From NCBI RefSeq assembly GCF_030818015.1, contig NZ_JAUSZX010000001.1, forward strand, positions 4,836,001 through 4,900,000: 64,000 bases of DNA, written 5' to 3'. Shown here piece after piece: positions 30,301-40,624 of this stretch (its first letter is position 1; the number at the start of each line of letters is the position of its first letter). The position numbers and the translations under genes are program-made. This DNA is from Arthrobacter globiformis (GTDB taxonomy: Bacteria; Actinomycetota; Actinomycetes; Actinomycetales; Micrococcaceae). The notes below the pieces were generated by a model. The model was not told the origin of the DNA and did no database searches. It saw only the letters and a list, made by a program, of their open reading frames with translations.

Positions 30301-30344
30301 ACGGGCCGGTGTCCGGATCCATCGGGATCCGCACACCGGCCCGT
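30301..30344 (+). terminator. Two-part hairpin after the tctCBA-usp operon
   Basis: ACGGGCCGGTGT (30301-30312) pairs with 30333-30344. Inside it CGGATCC (30314-30320) pairs with 30325-30331 around a 4-nt ATCG loop. The structure lies 38 bp after the usp stop codon. No T-run follows, but stem strength and position suggest a terminator. Confidence 0.7.
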
Positions 30345-30365
30345 GTCACTTTGAAAGGACCACCC

Positions 30366-30677
30366 ATGACCGTTTGCGCCCCCAATATCCAAGCCCGTTC
30401 ACCGTGGCCCGCCCGCGAACAAGTAGCCAACTGGGCAACGCTCTCCCCGGCTGACGAGGTAGAGATCCGCCGCAACGGGCGCACGGTCGCCGCTGGCTGC
30501 GTCGACATGCGGGCCCCGGACGGCAGCGTCATCTGGCTCATCCAGGACGGCGGTCGCGGGCGTGTGCTGTTTCTGCAAGGCGACGGCGTGACGGTCTTCC
30601 GGCGCGCCCGGAGGCACATCGCCGGCACGGGCCGCACCCGGATTCCCGGCAGGGCCGGCCAGGCCCGCCGGCCCTGA
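30366..30677 (+). CDS. Hypothetical protein, 103 residues
   Basis: The ATG at 30366 follows GAAAGGACCACCC, a good ribosome site, just after the terminator of the upstream operon. The product has a small beta-rich core (EVEIRRNGRTVAAGCVD...VIWLIQDGGRGRVLFLQGDG) and a very basic, Arg-rich tail of about 25 residues. No membrane segment or signal is seen. I recognise no family. The tail might bind nucleic acid or membranes, but that is only composition. It ends 29 bp before the next gene and may be co-transcribed with it. Confidence 0.7.
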   Translation: MTVCAPNIQARSPWPAREQVANWATLSPADEVEIRRNGRTVAAGCVDMRAPDGSVIWLIQDGGRGRVLFLQGDGVTVFRRARRHIAGTGRTRIPGRAGQARRP

Positions 30678-30706
30678 CCGCCGCAACCGTCCGATACCGT
30701 AAAGCC

Positions 30707-31669
30707 ATGAACCAGTACCGGCTAGCCATTCTGGACGACTATCAAGGAGTCGCGGAGGACTTCGCACCATGGAGCTCCCTGGCGCAGCGGGGCGTCGCCG
30801 TCACGGTGTTCGGCGCGCATTTTGGTTCGGAGACCGAAACCGCGGCGGCCCTCGCGGACTTTGACATCGTCATCGCCATGCGGGAGCGGACGCCGTTTCC
30901 CCGCAGCGTCATCGGGCAGCTGCCGCAGCTGAAACTGCTCGTGACCACCGGCGCCGCCAATGCGGCCATCGATCTGCAGGCGGCAGCCGACCACGACGTA
31001 GTGGTGTGCGGAACCGGCGGCTCACCCACGGCCGCGCCGGAACTGACGTGGGCACTGCTGCTGGCTTTCGCCCGGAACCTAGCCGCGGAAGGGGCCTCTT
31101 TGCGCTCCGGCCACTGGCAGACAGGCCTCGGGTTCGAGCTGTCCGGGAAGACCCTGGGAATCGTCGGGCTGGGAAAGATCGGGAAGCGCATCGCCGCCTA
31201 CGGCCGCGCCTTCGGGATGGACGTGCTGGCCTGGAGCCAGAATCTAACGGAGGAAACCGCCGCGGCGGCCGACGCCCGCAGAGTCAGCAGGGAAGAACTC
31301 TTCACAGAGTCCGACGTCGTGTCCCTGCACCTGCGCCTGTCGCCGCGTTCGGAGGGGACAGTAGGAGAACGGGAGCTGCAGCTCCTCGGCCCCGACGGCG
31401 TCCTGGTCAACACCGCCCGCGGCCCGCTGGTGGACCAGCAGGCTCTGGTTACCGCCCTCCAAGAGGGTTGGATCCGTGGCGCCGCGATCGACGTATTCGA
31501 CCAGGAACCCCTTCCGGCAGGGCATCAGCTGCTGGCCGCGCCCCGAACACTCCTGACGCCCCATCTGGGCTACGTCACACAGGAAAGCTACCGGGCCTTC
31601 TTCGGCGGCGCGTTCGAGGACGTCACTGCGTGGCTGGACGGCTCCCCGATCCGGACGCTGACGCCGTAG
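30707..31669 (+). CDS. D-2-hydroxyacid dehydrogenase
   Basis: A 320-residue NAD(P)-dependent dehydrogenase. The cofactor loop is GIVGLGKIGKR (near 148). The catalytic set is visible: Arg in VNTARGPLVD, an acidic residue in DVFDQEPLP and His in TPHLGYVT. Members reduce 2-oxoacids or oxidise D-2-hydroxyacids such as glycerate, lactate or phosphoglycerate. It is too short for SerA with an ACT domain. No partner gene points to one substrate. Confidence 0.9.
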   Translation: MNQYRLAILDDYQGVAEDFAPWSSLAQRGVAVTVFGAHFGSETETAAALADFDIVIAMRERTPFPRSVIGQLPQLKLLVTTGAANAAIDLQAAADHDVVVCGTGGSPTAAPELTWALLLAFARNLAAEGASLRSGHWQTGLGFELSGKTLGIVGLGKIGKRIAAYGRAFGMDVLAWSQNLTEETAAAADARRVSREELFTESDVVSLHLRLSPRSEGTVGERELQLLGPDGVLVNTARGPLVDQQALVTALQEGWIRGAAIDVFDQEPLPAGHQLLAAPRTLLTPHLGYVTQESYRAFFGGAFEDVTAWLDGSPIRTLTP

Positions 31670-31737
31670 CGTTCCGTGGACGGTGGGACCCGGCTCCGAA
31701 TCGCAGATTGGGCGCGTCGGAATATGGAGACGCGCCC

Positions 31738-33264
31738 TTAGGCGGCCGCGGGTGTGGACCAGTCGGGCCAGGGATCCAAAGGCAGCGGGTCGTCCAGGTC
31801 CTCCGGCAATGACGCGTCACGTCCCTCGAGGCTGTCGGGTTCGAGGTTGCCGGGGTCGAGGTTGCCGGGCCAGTGGGGTTGTTCCCAGTCCTGTTGTTCG
31901 CTGGGGTAGGACCGACCGGTGGGTGAGATCCAGCCGGGCGGGCTGTCACGGGTCGCGCCGACCGGTCTCCACGCTGTGGTGTGTTTGAGGCGGTGGTGCT
32001 TCGGGCAGGGCTGGCCAAGGTTGGCGACGCCGGTGCCGCCGCCGTCGGCCCAGGCCAGAAGGTGGTCGGCGTCGTTGTCCAGGGAGTGGTTGTTGCAGCC
32101 GGGGAACGTGCACCGTCCGTCCCTCAGCCACAGCCATTGGCGCATAGCCTTCGGAATCCTGTAGCTGCTGCGCCCGATCTCCAGCGGCGCACCATCCCGC
32201 GGGTCGGTCAGTACCCGAAGGAACGACGTGCCGCCTTCGGCCACGAGCCGGCGGGCCATCGACGGCGGGATCGGCCCATGCCCATCCAGTATGGCCGGCT
32301 CCTCGGTCAGGCCGAACAGCGAGAACACCGGAACAGTGACCAGGACCTGGGCTACCGGTGTCGGCACAACACCGGCCTGCACAGAGCCGGAAGCCGCTCC
32401 GTCAACCCCCTGGGCGGGCGTGAGCAGCCATCCAGCGGCCACATCAGTCCGAAGCTGGGTCAAGGTCCGGGACTCGGACGGGCCCTGCAGGGCACGGGCG
32501 GCGGCGGTGGCCCGGTCCCAGATCCCGGCAGCCTGGTCCGCGGGCAGATACGCCGACAGCCAGGCCATGCCGTCACGGTCCGGAGCGTACTCCAGCCGCC
32601 GATCGGTGGCACAGCGGCGGTGGCGGGCCTCGATGCTTACTGGGTGGTGCCGCTCCCGCCAGGCACGCGCCTTGGCCCGGAACCTGCCCGGCACCAGTTC
32701 CCCGGCAAAGCATCCGCGCGCGTACCCCGGAGCGTTCCGGTCGAGGAAATGGGCTTCCAGGACCGCGGCCGCGGCGGGCTCCAGGTTGGCTGTTTCGTCA
32801 CACATGATCCGCGCGTGCTGAAACGAAATCCTCCCTGACCCCGGCGCGGTAAGCGTCATCGGCCGCTCGGTGGTCAGGGTTTGCGCCTCGCACAGCAGGG
32901 CACCGGCACTGCGTTCGCTCACGGTCAGGGCACCCGCGACCTCAGCGGTCACGGACATTTCCCGCGCGCTGCCCTCCTGCGGCGAACTGGCCGGTATCGC
33001 CAAGGCCTCGTCAAGGGTGGAATACCCCGCGGCCAAACGGACTTTCAGAGCCGCCAGCCGGGCCTCCAACCTGCCCAACTCAGACAAACCGTCCAAACAC
33101 GCATCCGCCCGATCCCGAAGCGGATCGGCCGCAGCAGGATCCACATCCGCAAGAGGAACAGCACCGTCAGTCCCGGCGGCCCCGCGGACAAAACCAGCCA
33201 ACACAGCAACGCAGGACTCAATGCCCTCCCACGTCTCCACAACTGCCCTGCCATCCATACCCAC
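31738..33264 (-). CDS. DUF222/13E12-repeat HNH endonuclease-domain protein
   Basis: A 508-residue protein with the DUF222 helical domain (about 40-330) and a C-terminal HNH nuclease domain (about 385-435). The HNH motif is intact: CTFPGCNNHSLDNDADHLLAW, then NLGQPCPKHHRLKH, with two Cys pairs for zinc. Such 13E12-type proteins occur in many near-identical copies in actinobacterial genomes and may be mobile or selfish, but their role is not established. The start is GTG 33264 or ATG 33258, two codons apart. Neighbours are unrelated. Confidence 0.9.
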   Translation of the reverse strand: MGMDGRAVVETWEGIESCVAVLAGFVRGAAGTDGAVPLADVDPAAADPLRDRADACLDGLSELGRLEARLAALKVRLAAGYSTLDEALAIPASSPQEGSAREMSVTAEVAGALTVSERSAGALLCEAQTLTTERPMTLTAPGSGRISFQHARIMCDETANLEPAAAAVLEAHFLDRNAPGYARGCFAGELVPGRFRAKARAWRERHHPVSIEARHRRCATDRRLEYAPDRDGMAWLSAYLPADQAAGIWDRATAAARALQGPSESRTLTQLRTDVAAGWLLTPAQGVDGAASGSVQAGVVPTPVAQVLVTVPVFSLFGLTEEPAILDGHGPIPPSMARRLVAEGGTSFLRVLTDPRDGAPLEIGRSSYRIPKAMRQWLWLRDGRCTFPGCNNHSLDNDADHLLAWADGGGTGVANLGQPCPKHHRLKHTTAWRPVGATRDSPPGWISPTGRSYPSEQQDWEQPHWPGNLDPGNLEPDSLEGRDASLPEDLDDPLPLDPWPDWSTPAAA

Positions 33265-33304
33265 AGCATGACAGGGGGGACTGACATTTTGCCGGTGAGT
33301 GCCG

Positions 33305-36031
33305 TCAGCGTTGCCCGGTACCTTCGAGGGTTCCGGAACCGTCGAGCGTCACGGTGCCGGCGTCACCGTCGACCCTCACGTGCTGTCCGCTGGAAACCCG
33401 TTGGGTGGCCACGCCCGTTCCAAGGACGGCGGGTATGCCGTACTCCCGGGCGACGATCGAGCTGTGGCTCAGCGGTCCGCCAACATCCGTGACGACGCCG
33501 GACGCCATGGCAAACAGCGGTGTCCATGCGGGGGTGGTCATCCGTGCCACCAGCACCTCGCCGGGCTGCATGCTGGCGAAGTCGTCGGGGCCGTGCAGCA
33601 GCCGGGCCGGCGCGCTCACCTGCCCGGAGCTTGCGCCAACGCCGGTGATGACGTCCCCGGCCTGCTGCACCGAACGGGCGGGCATCATGCTGCCAAATGC
33701 CCGCTCCATCCAGCGGCTCTCGGGCAGCAGTTGCGGGGCCGCGGCTTTCCGCTGGCCCCGCCACAGCATCTTGCGCTGTTCAACGGCGTCTGCCATCACC
33801 GGCCGGTCGGTGCCGGTGATGGCCGCGCCGGGGGTGGCCAGCCCGAAGTCGATGGCGTTGCGGAGTTCGTCGAGGCGGAGCCAGAAGATGTCGGACGGCG
33901 CGGCGATGACGCCCGAGGCCGTGAGCCGCTCCCCCAGTTCCAGCAGCATCCGGCGCATCAGCGGCCAGGCCAGTCCGACGTCGGCCAGTGCGTCCTCACG
34001 AACGGGCGCCGCCTTCTGGGCCCAGTGCAGCAGCCTGCGGAAGAAGGCCCGACGGCGCGGCCCGAGTCTGGCGCTGACCAGCCGGCTCTGCTCTTCCCGC
34101 CGGTCGGCGGACCGCTGCTGGCGCTCGTGCGGATCCTTTCCCTGCCCCCGCACGAAGTACCTCAGGGTCTCCAGCAGCGCGGAGGGATCATCGGCAGGCA
34201 CGGGGTTGATGAAGTCCAGGTTGTAGACGGCATGCCCGTAGCGGTCCAGATGCCGCTGGAGGCGGGAACGCCACTGGTCCCAATCTTCCTGGTCCACGTT
34301 CCCGGCGACGCCCGCAGGGGCTTTGCCGCTGCGGAGAGCTTCTGCGATGCCGGCCGCTGATCCTTCCGTGATGGCCGAGGCAAGCTGCGGCCTTTCGCGG
34401 GTCCACACGGCAAGGTCGTACAGGGATTTCTCCGCGCGGATGGGTTCGCTGTCGTAACCGAGGAGGAAGACCTCCGCGGACGGGTCGCCGGGCCGCCGGA
34501 CGAGCTTGTCGTAGTAGCTCCGAAACATGATCTCGCTGGTTGCGGCGATGGGGATGATGGACTGCACCGCCGTGTAGTACGCGGCGCCGGCGTCCAGCAG
34601 CGTCGAAATGCCCTCCAGCAGTTCGGCAGCCGGACGGTCCACCGGCGGCTTGGCCGCCCAGAACTTCACGAGTCCGCGGTACTTCGGGTGCGAGTGGTCG
34701 CGCCAGCCCTTGATTCCCATGTGGGCCTTGCCTTGGGCGAGCGCGCGCATCGCCGTCAGCGACTTGCCCATGACCCGCCGCATTCCGGCGTTGTTGTAGT
34801 AGTAATACGCGTAGCCGTTGACGGTGGGCAGCGAAACGTCCCCGGGCCGCACCACACTCTTGCCGAATGCCTCGTTCAGCAGGGCGTTCAGCGACCGCAC
34901 CACAGCGCCGTCGATGAGGTCGGCGAACAGGGGCGACAACGGGTCCGGCAACTGCTCAACGATGCTGGCCCGGAAGTACATCCCGTTCGGATAGGGCAGC
35001 GGCCACTCCGTGGGGGCGTCGGCCGAGGGCTCGGCCAGGGCGGTGATGGGACGGGCCTGCAGAATGAAGAAGTCCCCTGCCGCCTGCGCCCACTCGATGT
35101 CCTGGGGCACGCCGAAGTGCTTCGCTATGGCCGTTCCCTGGCGGGCCAGCGCGGCCGCTGCGTCGTCGTCGAGCACGGGCTCCCGGCGCTTCTCTTCGGG
35201 GACCGGCTGCTCCCTGGTGCCTGTTTCGTCATAGACAGTCATGACCTCCTTGTCCGCCGTCCGGCGTTGCTCCACGCGGCCGGTCGCGGCATCCACTACG
35301 ACATCGTCCGTGGTGACGGCCCCGCTGACCACGGATTCGCCCAGCCCCCAGGCGGCGCTGATCACCACTTGGTCGCGGCGTCCGGTGGCGGGGTTGGCGG
35401 TGAACAGCACGCCGGCGGCCCCGGCGTCGACCATCCCCTGGATCACCACGGCGAGGCGCACGGTGGCCGGGTCGAAGCCGTTCCGTGAGCGGTATGCCAT
35501 GGCGCGGGCATTCCACAGTGACGCCCAGCAGTCGATGACGGCGGCGACGACGGAGTCGGGCCCGGAGACGTTCAGGTAGGTGTCCTGCTGGCCGGCGAAG
35601 CTGGCCGAGGCGAGGTCTTCGGCGGTGGCTGAGGAGCGCACCGCCACTCGCGCGACGTGATCGCCGCTGGACTCCACGCGGGCCTCGTCGCCTGCTCCGG
35701 CCGCCGTCTGGTGGCTCAGCCGCCCGTAGGCCGCGCGGAGTTCGCCGCCTATCTCCTCGGGCATCGTGCTCTCGGCGAACAGGGCGCGGATCTGTCCGGC
35801 GGCGGCGTCATAGTCGTCGTTGGAAGCGCCGGCGGGGAGGGCGGCGAGCTCAAGGATGCGCCCGGCGATCCCGTTGGCGTTGACGAAGTCCTGGTAGGCC
35901 GCCGTGGTGAGCACGAAGCCCGGCGGCACCGGAAAACCGGTCCGGGCCAGCTCGCCGAGGTTGGCGCCCTTGCCGCCTGCCTCGTCCAGGTCGCTGCGTC
36001 CCAGCTGGTCAAAGTCCTTGATGTAGGTCAT
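33305..36031 (-). CDS. Rifampin-phosphotransferase-like PEP/pyruvate-dikinase-related protein
   Basis: A 908-residue protein. Residues 1-330 are the PEP-synthase ATP-grasp domain (GGKGANLGELARTGFPVPPGFV near 19). A large central domain starts with FRASIVEQLPDPLSP. The swivelling phospho-His domain sits at the very end, with His856 in GGPLSHSSIVARE. PEP synthase and PPDK have the His domain in the middle followed by a PEP-binding barrel, which is absent. The ATP-grasp/substrate/His order is that of rifampin phosphotransferase, so that group, or a kinase with another substrate, is the best call. The ATG at 36031 was chosen because the 30 residues upstream are low-complexity and overlap an 18-bp repeat array. 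Confidence 0.8.
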   Translation of the reverse strand: MTYIKDFDQLGRSDLDEAGGKGANLGELARTGFPVPPGFVLTTAAYQDFVNANGIAGRILELAALPAGASNDDYDAAAGQIRALFAESTMPEEIGGELRAAYGRLSHQTAAGAGDEARVESSGDHVARVAVRSSATAEDLASASFAGQQDTYLNVSGPDSVVAAVIDCWASLWNARAMAYRSRNGFDPATVRLAVVIQGMVDAGAAGVLFTANPATGRRDQVVISAAWGLGESVVSGAVTTDDVVVDAATGRVEQRRTADKEVMTVYDETGTREQPVPEEKRREPVLDDDAAAALARQGTAIAKHFGVPQDIEWAQAAGDFFILQARPITALAEPSADAPTEWPLPYPNGMYFRASIVEQLPDPLSPLFADLIDGAVVRSLNALLNEAFGKSVVRPGDVSLPTVNGYAYYYYNNAGMRRVMGKSLTAMRALAQGKAHMGIKGWRDHSHPKYRGLVKFWAAKPPVDRPAAELLEGISTLLDAGAAYYTAVQSIIPIAATSEIMFRSYYDKLVRRPGDPSAEVFLLGYDSEPIRAEKSLYDLAVWTRERPQLASAITEGSAAGIAEALRSGKAPAGVAGNVDQEDWDQWRSRLQRHLDRYGHAVYNLDFINPVPADDPSALLETLRYFVRGQGKDPHERQQRSADRREEQSRLVSARLGPRRRAFFRRLLHWAQKAAPVREDALADVGLAWPLMRRMLLELGERLTASGVIAAPSDIFWLRLDELRNAIDFGLATPGAAITGTDRPVMADAVEQRKMLWRGQRKAAAPQLLPESRWMERAFGSMMPARSVQQAGDVITGVGASSGQVSAPARLLHGPDDFASMQPGEVLVARMTTPAWTPLFAMASGVVTDVGGPLSHSSIVAREYGIPAVLGTGVATQRVSSGQHVRVDGDAGTVTLDGSGTLEGTGQR

Positions 36032-36082
36032 GACCCTGCGTCCCTTCTGCCCGGGAGCCGGTTCCGCGGCCTTGCGGCTGAT

Positions 36083-36136
36083 GACCCCGTTCCGGCGCTG
36101 CACCCTATTCTGGCACTGCACCTGATTCTGGCAATG
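36083..36136. repeat. Three imperfect 18-bp tandem repeats upstream of the RPH-like gene
   Basis: Units at 36083-36100, 36101-36118 and 36119-36136 share the pattern ACCCNATTCTGGCACTG. The last two differ at a few bases and the first is more diverged. The array lies 52-105 bp before the start codon, where operators would be expected. Confidence 0.6.
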
Positions 36137-36171
36137 GGGAAGGCCATACGGGGCGGGCTATACGGGGTTGG

Positions 36172-36603
36172 CTAGGCGTCGCCGCGTGGCCGCCACACCA
36201 CCACGGCCTGCGAACGGGGCCGGGGGCGCTGGCCGCGCGCCAGGCTCACCACGTCACCGGCGGTGCCGGCGGCAAAGATCCGGGACTCCAACAGCTCACG
36301 ACGGCGGCCCAGTTCCTCGGTCAGTTCGCTCACCCGGTGCTGCAGGGCAGCAACCTGGTTTTCGAGCTCCAGGATGCGCTTGATGCCCTCGAGCGAGACG
36401 CCCTCATGGGACAGTCGCTGCACCTCACGGAGCCGGTTCACGTCCCGCTGGGAGTAGCGGCGGGACTTGCCCGGCGCCCGGCTGGGCGAGACGATGCCTA
36501 GCCGGTCGTACTGGCGGAGTGTCTGCGGGTGCATGTCGGCGAGCTCGGCGGCCACCGAGATGACGAAGATCGGCTGATCGAAATTGATGTCCACGGCCGG
36601 CAC
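36172..36603 (-). CDS. hspR: HspR, MerR-family heat-shock repressor
   Basis: A 143-residue MerR-type regulator. The winged helix is at about 15-75 (ISVAAELADMHPQTLRQYDRLG, then the wing residues RRYSQRDVNRL). A coiled-coil dimerisation helix follows (about 85-118), with a short basic tail. HspR binds HAIR operators and represses the dnaK operon with DnaK as co-repressor. It is the last gene of the operon, 6 bp after dnaJ, and two HAIR sites lie before dnaK, closing the loop. Confidence 0.95.
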   Translation of the reverse strand: MPAVDINFDQPIFVISVAAELADMHPQTLRQYDRLGIVSPSRAPGKSRRYSQRDVNRLREVQRLSHEGVSLEGIKRILELENQVAALQHRVSELTEELGRRRELLESRIFAAGTAGDVVSLARGQRPRPRSQAVVVWRPRGDA

Positions 36604-36609
36604 CGGTCC

Positions 36610-37587
36610 CTAAAGCCGGGCCTTGGCTGCCAGGCCCTGGCGGACGTCCGCGCCGGTGGTGGCGGCTGCAAATGCTTTCACGGCCTCCTCAGCTTCCTTG
36701 CTCAGGTTCTGCGGTACGGCTACGTCGATGGTCACAAGCAGGTCCCCGGTGGCCTTCGACGTCTTCACGCCACGGCCCTTCACGCGGAGAGTGCGCCCCG
36801 ACGGGGTGCCGGCAGGAACGCGGACCCGGACGTGTTCGCCGTCGATCGTGGGCACCTCGATGTCCGCGCCCAAGGCGGCCTCCGGGAAGCTGACGGGCAC
36901 GTGGATCCGGAGGTTGTCGCCGTCGCGCGTGTAAAAGTCATGGGGCTTGACGTTGACGGTGACCAGCAAGTCGCCGTTACCTGCCGGGCCATACTGGCCC
37001 TTGCCGCGGACTCGCACCTTCTGGCCATCCTTGATGCCCGCGGGAACCCGGACGTCAATGACCTCACCGTCCGGTTCACGCAGCCCAATGGTGGTGCCTC
37101 GGATGGATCCGGCGAAGGAGATGCTGGTGCTCGCGGTCCGGTCGGCGCCCTTCTGCTGTGCGCGCTGGTAACCGGCAGGGCCGCCGCCGAAGCCGCCACC
37201 GAACAGGTCGGCAAACTCGGGCGGAACGCCGCCGGCGGTGCTGAACCCGCCGGAGTGCCGGCCACTGCCGCCGGTGAACAGGCCGCCGAAGAGGTCCTCG
37301 AAGCCGCCGTTCGCGGTGCTTCCCGCGCCGTGCGGTGCAAAACGGGCGCCGCCGCCCATGGCCCGGATGGCGTCATACTGCTGGCGTTCATCGGGATCGG
37401 ACAGCACGGAGTAGGCCTCGGAAATGTCCTTGAACTTCTTCTCCGCAGCATTGTCCCCGGAGTTCGTATCAGGGTGGTACTGCCGGGCGAGCTTCCGGTA
37501 AGCCTTCTTAATGTCAGCGTCGGAAGCGTCCTTGGCAACACCAAGGATCTTATAAAAGTCCTTGTCCACCCAGTCCTGGCTAGCCAA
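36610..37587 (-). CDS. dnaJ: DnaJ-type co-chaperone without zinc domain
   Basis: A 325-residue type-II (CbpA/DnaJ1-like) J protein: J-domain with the HPD motif (about residue 39), a Gly/Phe-rich linker (about 80-150) and the C-terminal substrate-binding domains (about 160-320). It has no CxxCxGxG zinc repeats. The start is a TTG at 37587, behind AGAGGAAA. The longer ATG frame would add 38 unrelated residues encoded in a hairpin region. It stimulates DnaK ATPase. It is separated from grpE by 272 bp filled with two large hairpins, unusual for this normally tight operon. Confidence 0.95.
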   Translation of the reverse strand: MASQDWVDKDFYKILGVAKDASDADIKKAYRKLARQYHPDTNSGDNAAEKKFKDISEAYSVLSDPDERQQYDAIRAMGGGARFAPHGAGSTANGGFEDLFGGLFTGGSGRHSGGFSTAGGVPPEFADLFGGGFGGGPAGYQRAQQKGADRTASTSISFAGSIRGTTIGLREPDGEVIDVRVPAGIKDGQKVRVRGKGQYGPAGNGDLLVTVNVKPHDFYTRDGDNLRIHVPVSFPEAALGADIEVPTIDGEHVRVRVPAGTPSGRTLRVKGRGVKTSKATGDLLVTIDVAVPQNLSKEAEEAVKAFAAATTGADVRQGLAAKARL

Positions 37588-37627
37588 TGGCGTTTCCTCT
37601 CTACTTTCAGTGTTGCGTTGGAGCTCC

Positions 37628-37687
37628 GCTGGATAGGGGGCCGTGCCCGCTTCGCGGTGCCCGCCACGCCGCGGCCCCCTTTCCAGC
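37628..37687. repeat. Hairpin element A between grpE and dnaJ
   Basis: GCTGGATAGGGGGCCG (37628-37643) pairs with 37672-37687 with one mismatch. The loop is itself GC-rich. It starts 40 bp upstream of the dnaJ TTG, within the leader of dnaJ. It shares the GGATA(A)GGGGGCC core with element B. Confidence 0.7.
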
Positions 37688-37734
37688 TGCGCTGCGCTCA
37701 TCTCACCTTAGGCGAGACAACCGCCGAGCGACGG

Positions 37735-37837
37735 ACGGATAAGGGGGCCCGGGAGTGGCATCGGGCCTGCCGGAGCTGGGTGGCCAAGGATCGCAGATCC
37801 TGGCCACCCAGCGTAGGGGCGGGGCCCCCTTATCCGT
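37735..37837. repeat. Nested hairpin element B between grpE and dnaJ
   Basis: Outer arms ACGGATAAGGGGGCCC (37735-37750) and 37822-37837 are exact reverse complements. Inside, CTGGGTGGCCA (37776-37786) pairs with 37801-37811, and GGATC with GATCC around a GCA loop. The right end (TTATCCGTTCGGCGCG) resembles the ends of the repeats near 62.2 and 63.6 kb. It begins 22 bp after the grpE stop codon and could terminate or attenuate transcription into dnaJ-hspR. Confidence 0.75.
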
Positions 37838-37859
37838 TCGGCGCGGTCACGAGAGCAAC

Positions 37860-38519
37860 CTACGCAGGTACAGCGACGATGACCTGGGCCGCCCGGAGGA
37901 CTCGCTCGCCTGACTTGTAGCCGGAGCGGAGCACCTGGCTGACGGTGTCAACTTCGATGTCGTCGCCGGGCTGCTGGATGAGGGCCTCGTGGATGGTCGG
38001 GTCGAACTCGACGCCGGTCTCATCGATGCGGGTCAGGCCGTACGTCTTCAGCGCATTCTCCAGCTTGGTGGCGATCGCGGCGAACGGGCCGTCCGCGAGG
38101 TCACCGTGCTGGCGGGCGGCGTCGACGTCATCCAGCACCGGGAGCAGGGAGTTCAGGACGCCGATGACGGCCATCTCCCCTGCCACGGCGCGGTCACGTT
38201 CAACGCGCTTGCGGTAGTTGACGTACTCGGCCTGCAGGCGGAGCAGGTCGTTCTTCAGCTCCGCCGCCGCGGCAGCCTCGGTACCCTGCGCCACGGACTC
38301 CTCGGCGGGCACCTCAACCTGGTTGAGGATTTCCTCAGCCTGGGCGAGGGCGTCGCCGTCGGAATCCGCTTCCGGCGCAGAGGACTGTTCGCCCTCCGGA
38401 TGCCGGGCCTCCCCGGTCAGCGGGTCCACCTTGCGGTGGTCCCGGATGACCGGCTCGTCGCGCTTGCTGCTCTGGTCTCGGGAAGAGTTGTGCTCTTCTT
38501 CGTTACCGTGATGCGGCAT
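37860..38519 (-). CDS. grpE: GrpE nucleotide exchange factor
   Basis: A 219-residue protein: an acidic disordered N-terminus (about 1-65), a long coiled-coil helix (about 70-115, with RLQAEYVNYRKRVERDR), and the C-terminal beta domain (NALKTYGLTRIDETGVEFDPTIHEALIQQP). It releases ADP from DnaK. It starts two bases after the dnaK stop and is co-transcribed with dnaK. Confidence 0.96.
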   Translation of the reverse strand: MPHHGNEEEHNSSRDQSSKRDEPVIRDHRKVDPLTGEARHPEGEQSSAPEADSDGDALAQAEEILNQVEVPAEESVAQGTEAAAAAELKNDLLRLQAEYVNYRKRVERDRAVAGEMAVIGVLNSLLPVLDDVDAARQHGDLADGPFAAIATKLENALKTYGLTRIDETGVEFDPTIHEALIQQPGDDIEVDTVSQVLRSGYKSGERVLRAAQVIVAVPA

Positions 38520-38521
38520 GG

Positions 38522-40450
<1,929 letters not shown>

Positions 40451-40452
<2 letters not shown>

Positions 40453-40478
40453 TTTACTCAGCACGGAATTTAAGTCAA
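40451..40478 (-). promoter_or_regulatory. dnaK promoter
   Basis: Read leftward, TTGACT (40478-40473) is the -35 element. A 16-bp spacer separates it from TAAAGT (40456-40451) as -10. It sits exactly between two HAIR operators, and the -10 overlaps HAIR 1 by two bases. Confidence 0.75.
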
Positions 40479-40484
40479 TCCAAA

Positions 40485-40505
40485 CTTGAGTCGAGTACGC
40501 TCAAC
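40485..40505 (-). promoter_or_regulatory. HAIR operator 2 of the dnaK operon
   Basis: CTTGAGT-N7-GCTCAAC, again 12 of 14 consensus positions. It lies just upstream of the -35 element. The two HAIR sites are 53 bp apart, about five helical turns, so HspR dimers could sit on the same face of the DNA. Confidence 0.88.
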
Positions 40506-40535
40506 TTTGCCTCCGGGCGGGTCCACAGCAGAGAA

Positions 40536-40581
40536 GAACCCCCGGTTGCCGCACGGAATATCCGCGTAAAACCGGGGGTTC
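40536..40581 (-). terminator. 12-bp hairpin between the repeat-protein gene and dnaK
   Basis: GAACCCCCGGTT (40536-40547) and AACCGGGGGTTC (40570-40581) are exact reverse complements around a 22-nt loop that contains GGAATATCC. It lies after the stop of the leftward acidic repeat-protein gene and upstream of the dnaK promoter, so it most likely insulates dnaK. Confidence 0.7.
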
Positions 40582-40624
40582 CTCGATAAACGGCTTCCGG
40601 ATTTCGCCCAGCGTGAACCGGCGC

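Noticed and set aside
33305..36031. Calling this gene ppsA
   Set aside because: The C-terminal PEP-binding barrel of PEP synthase is absent and the His domain is terminal.
36032..36120. Rifamycin-associated element upstream of the RPH-like gene
   Set aside because: Only a short GCAAGGCC-like half match is present. The expected 19-bp inverted repeat is missing, so I do not call it.
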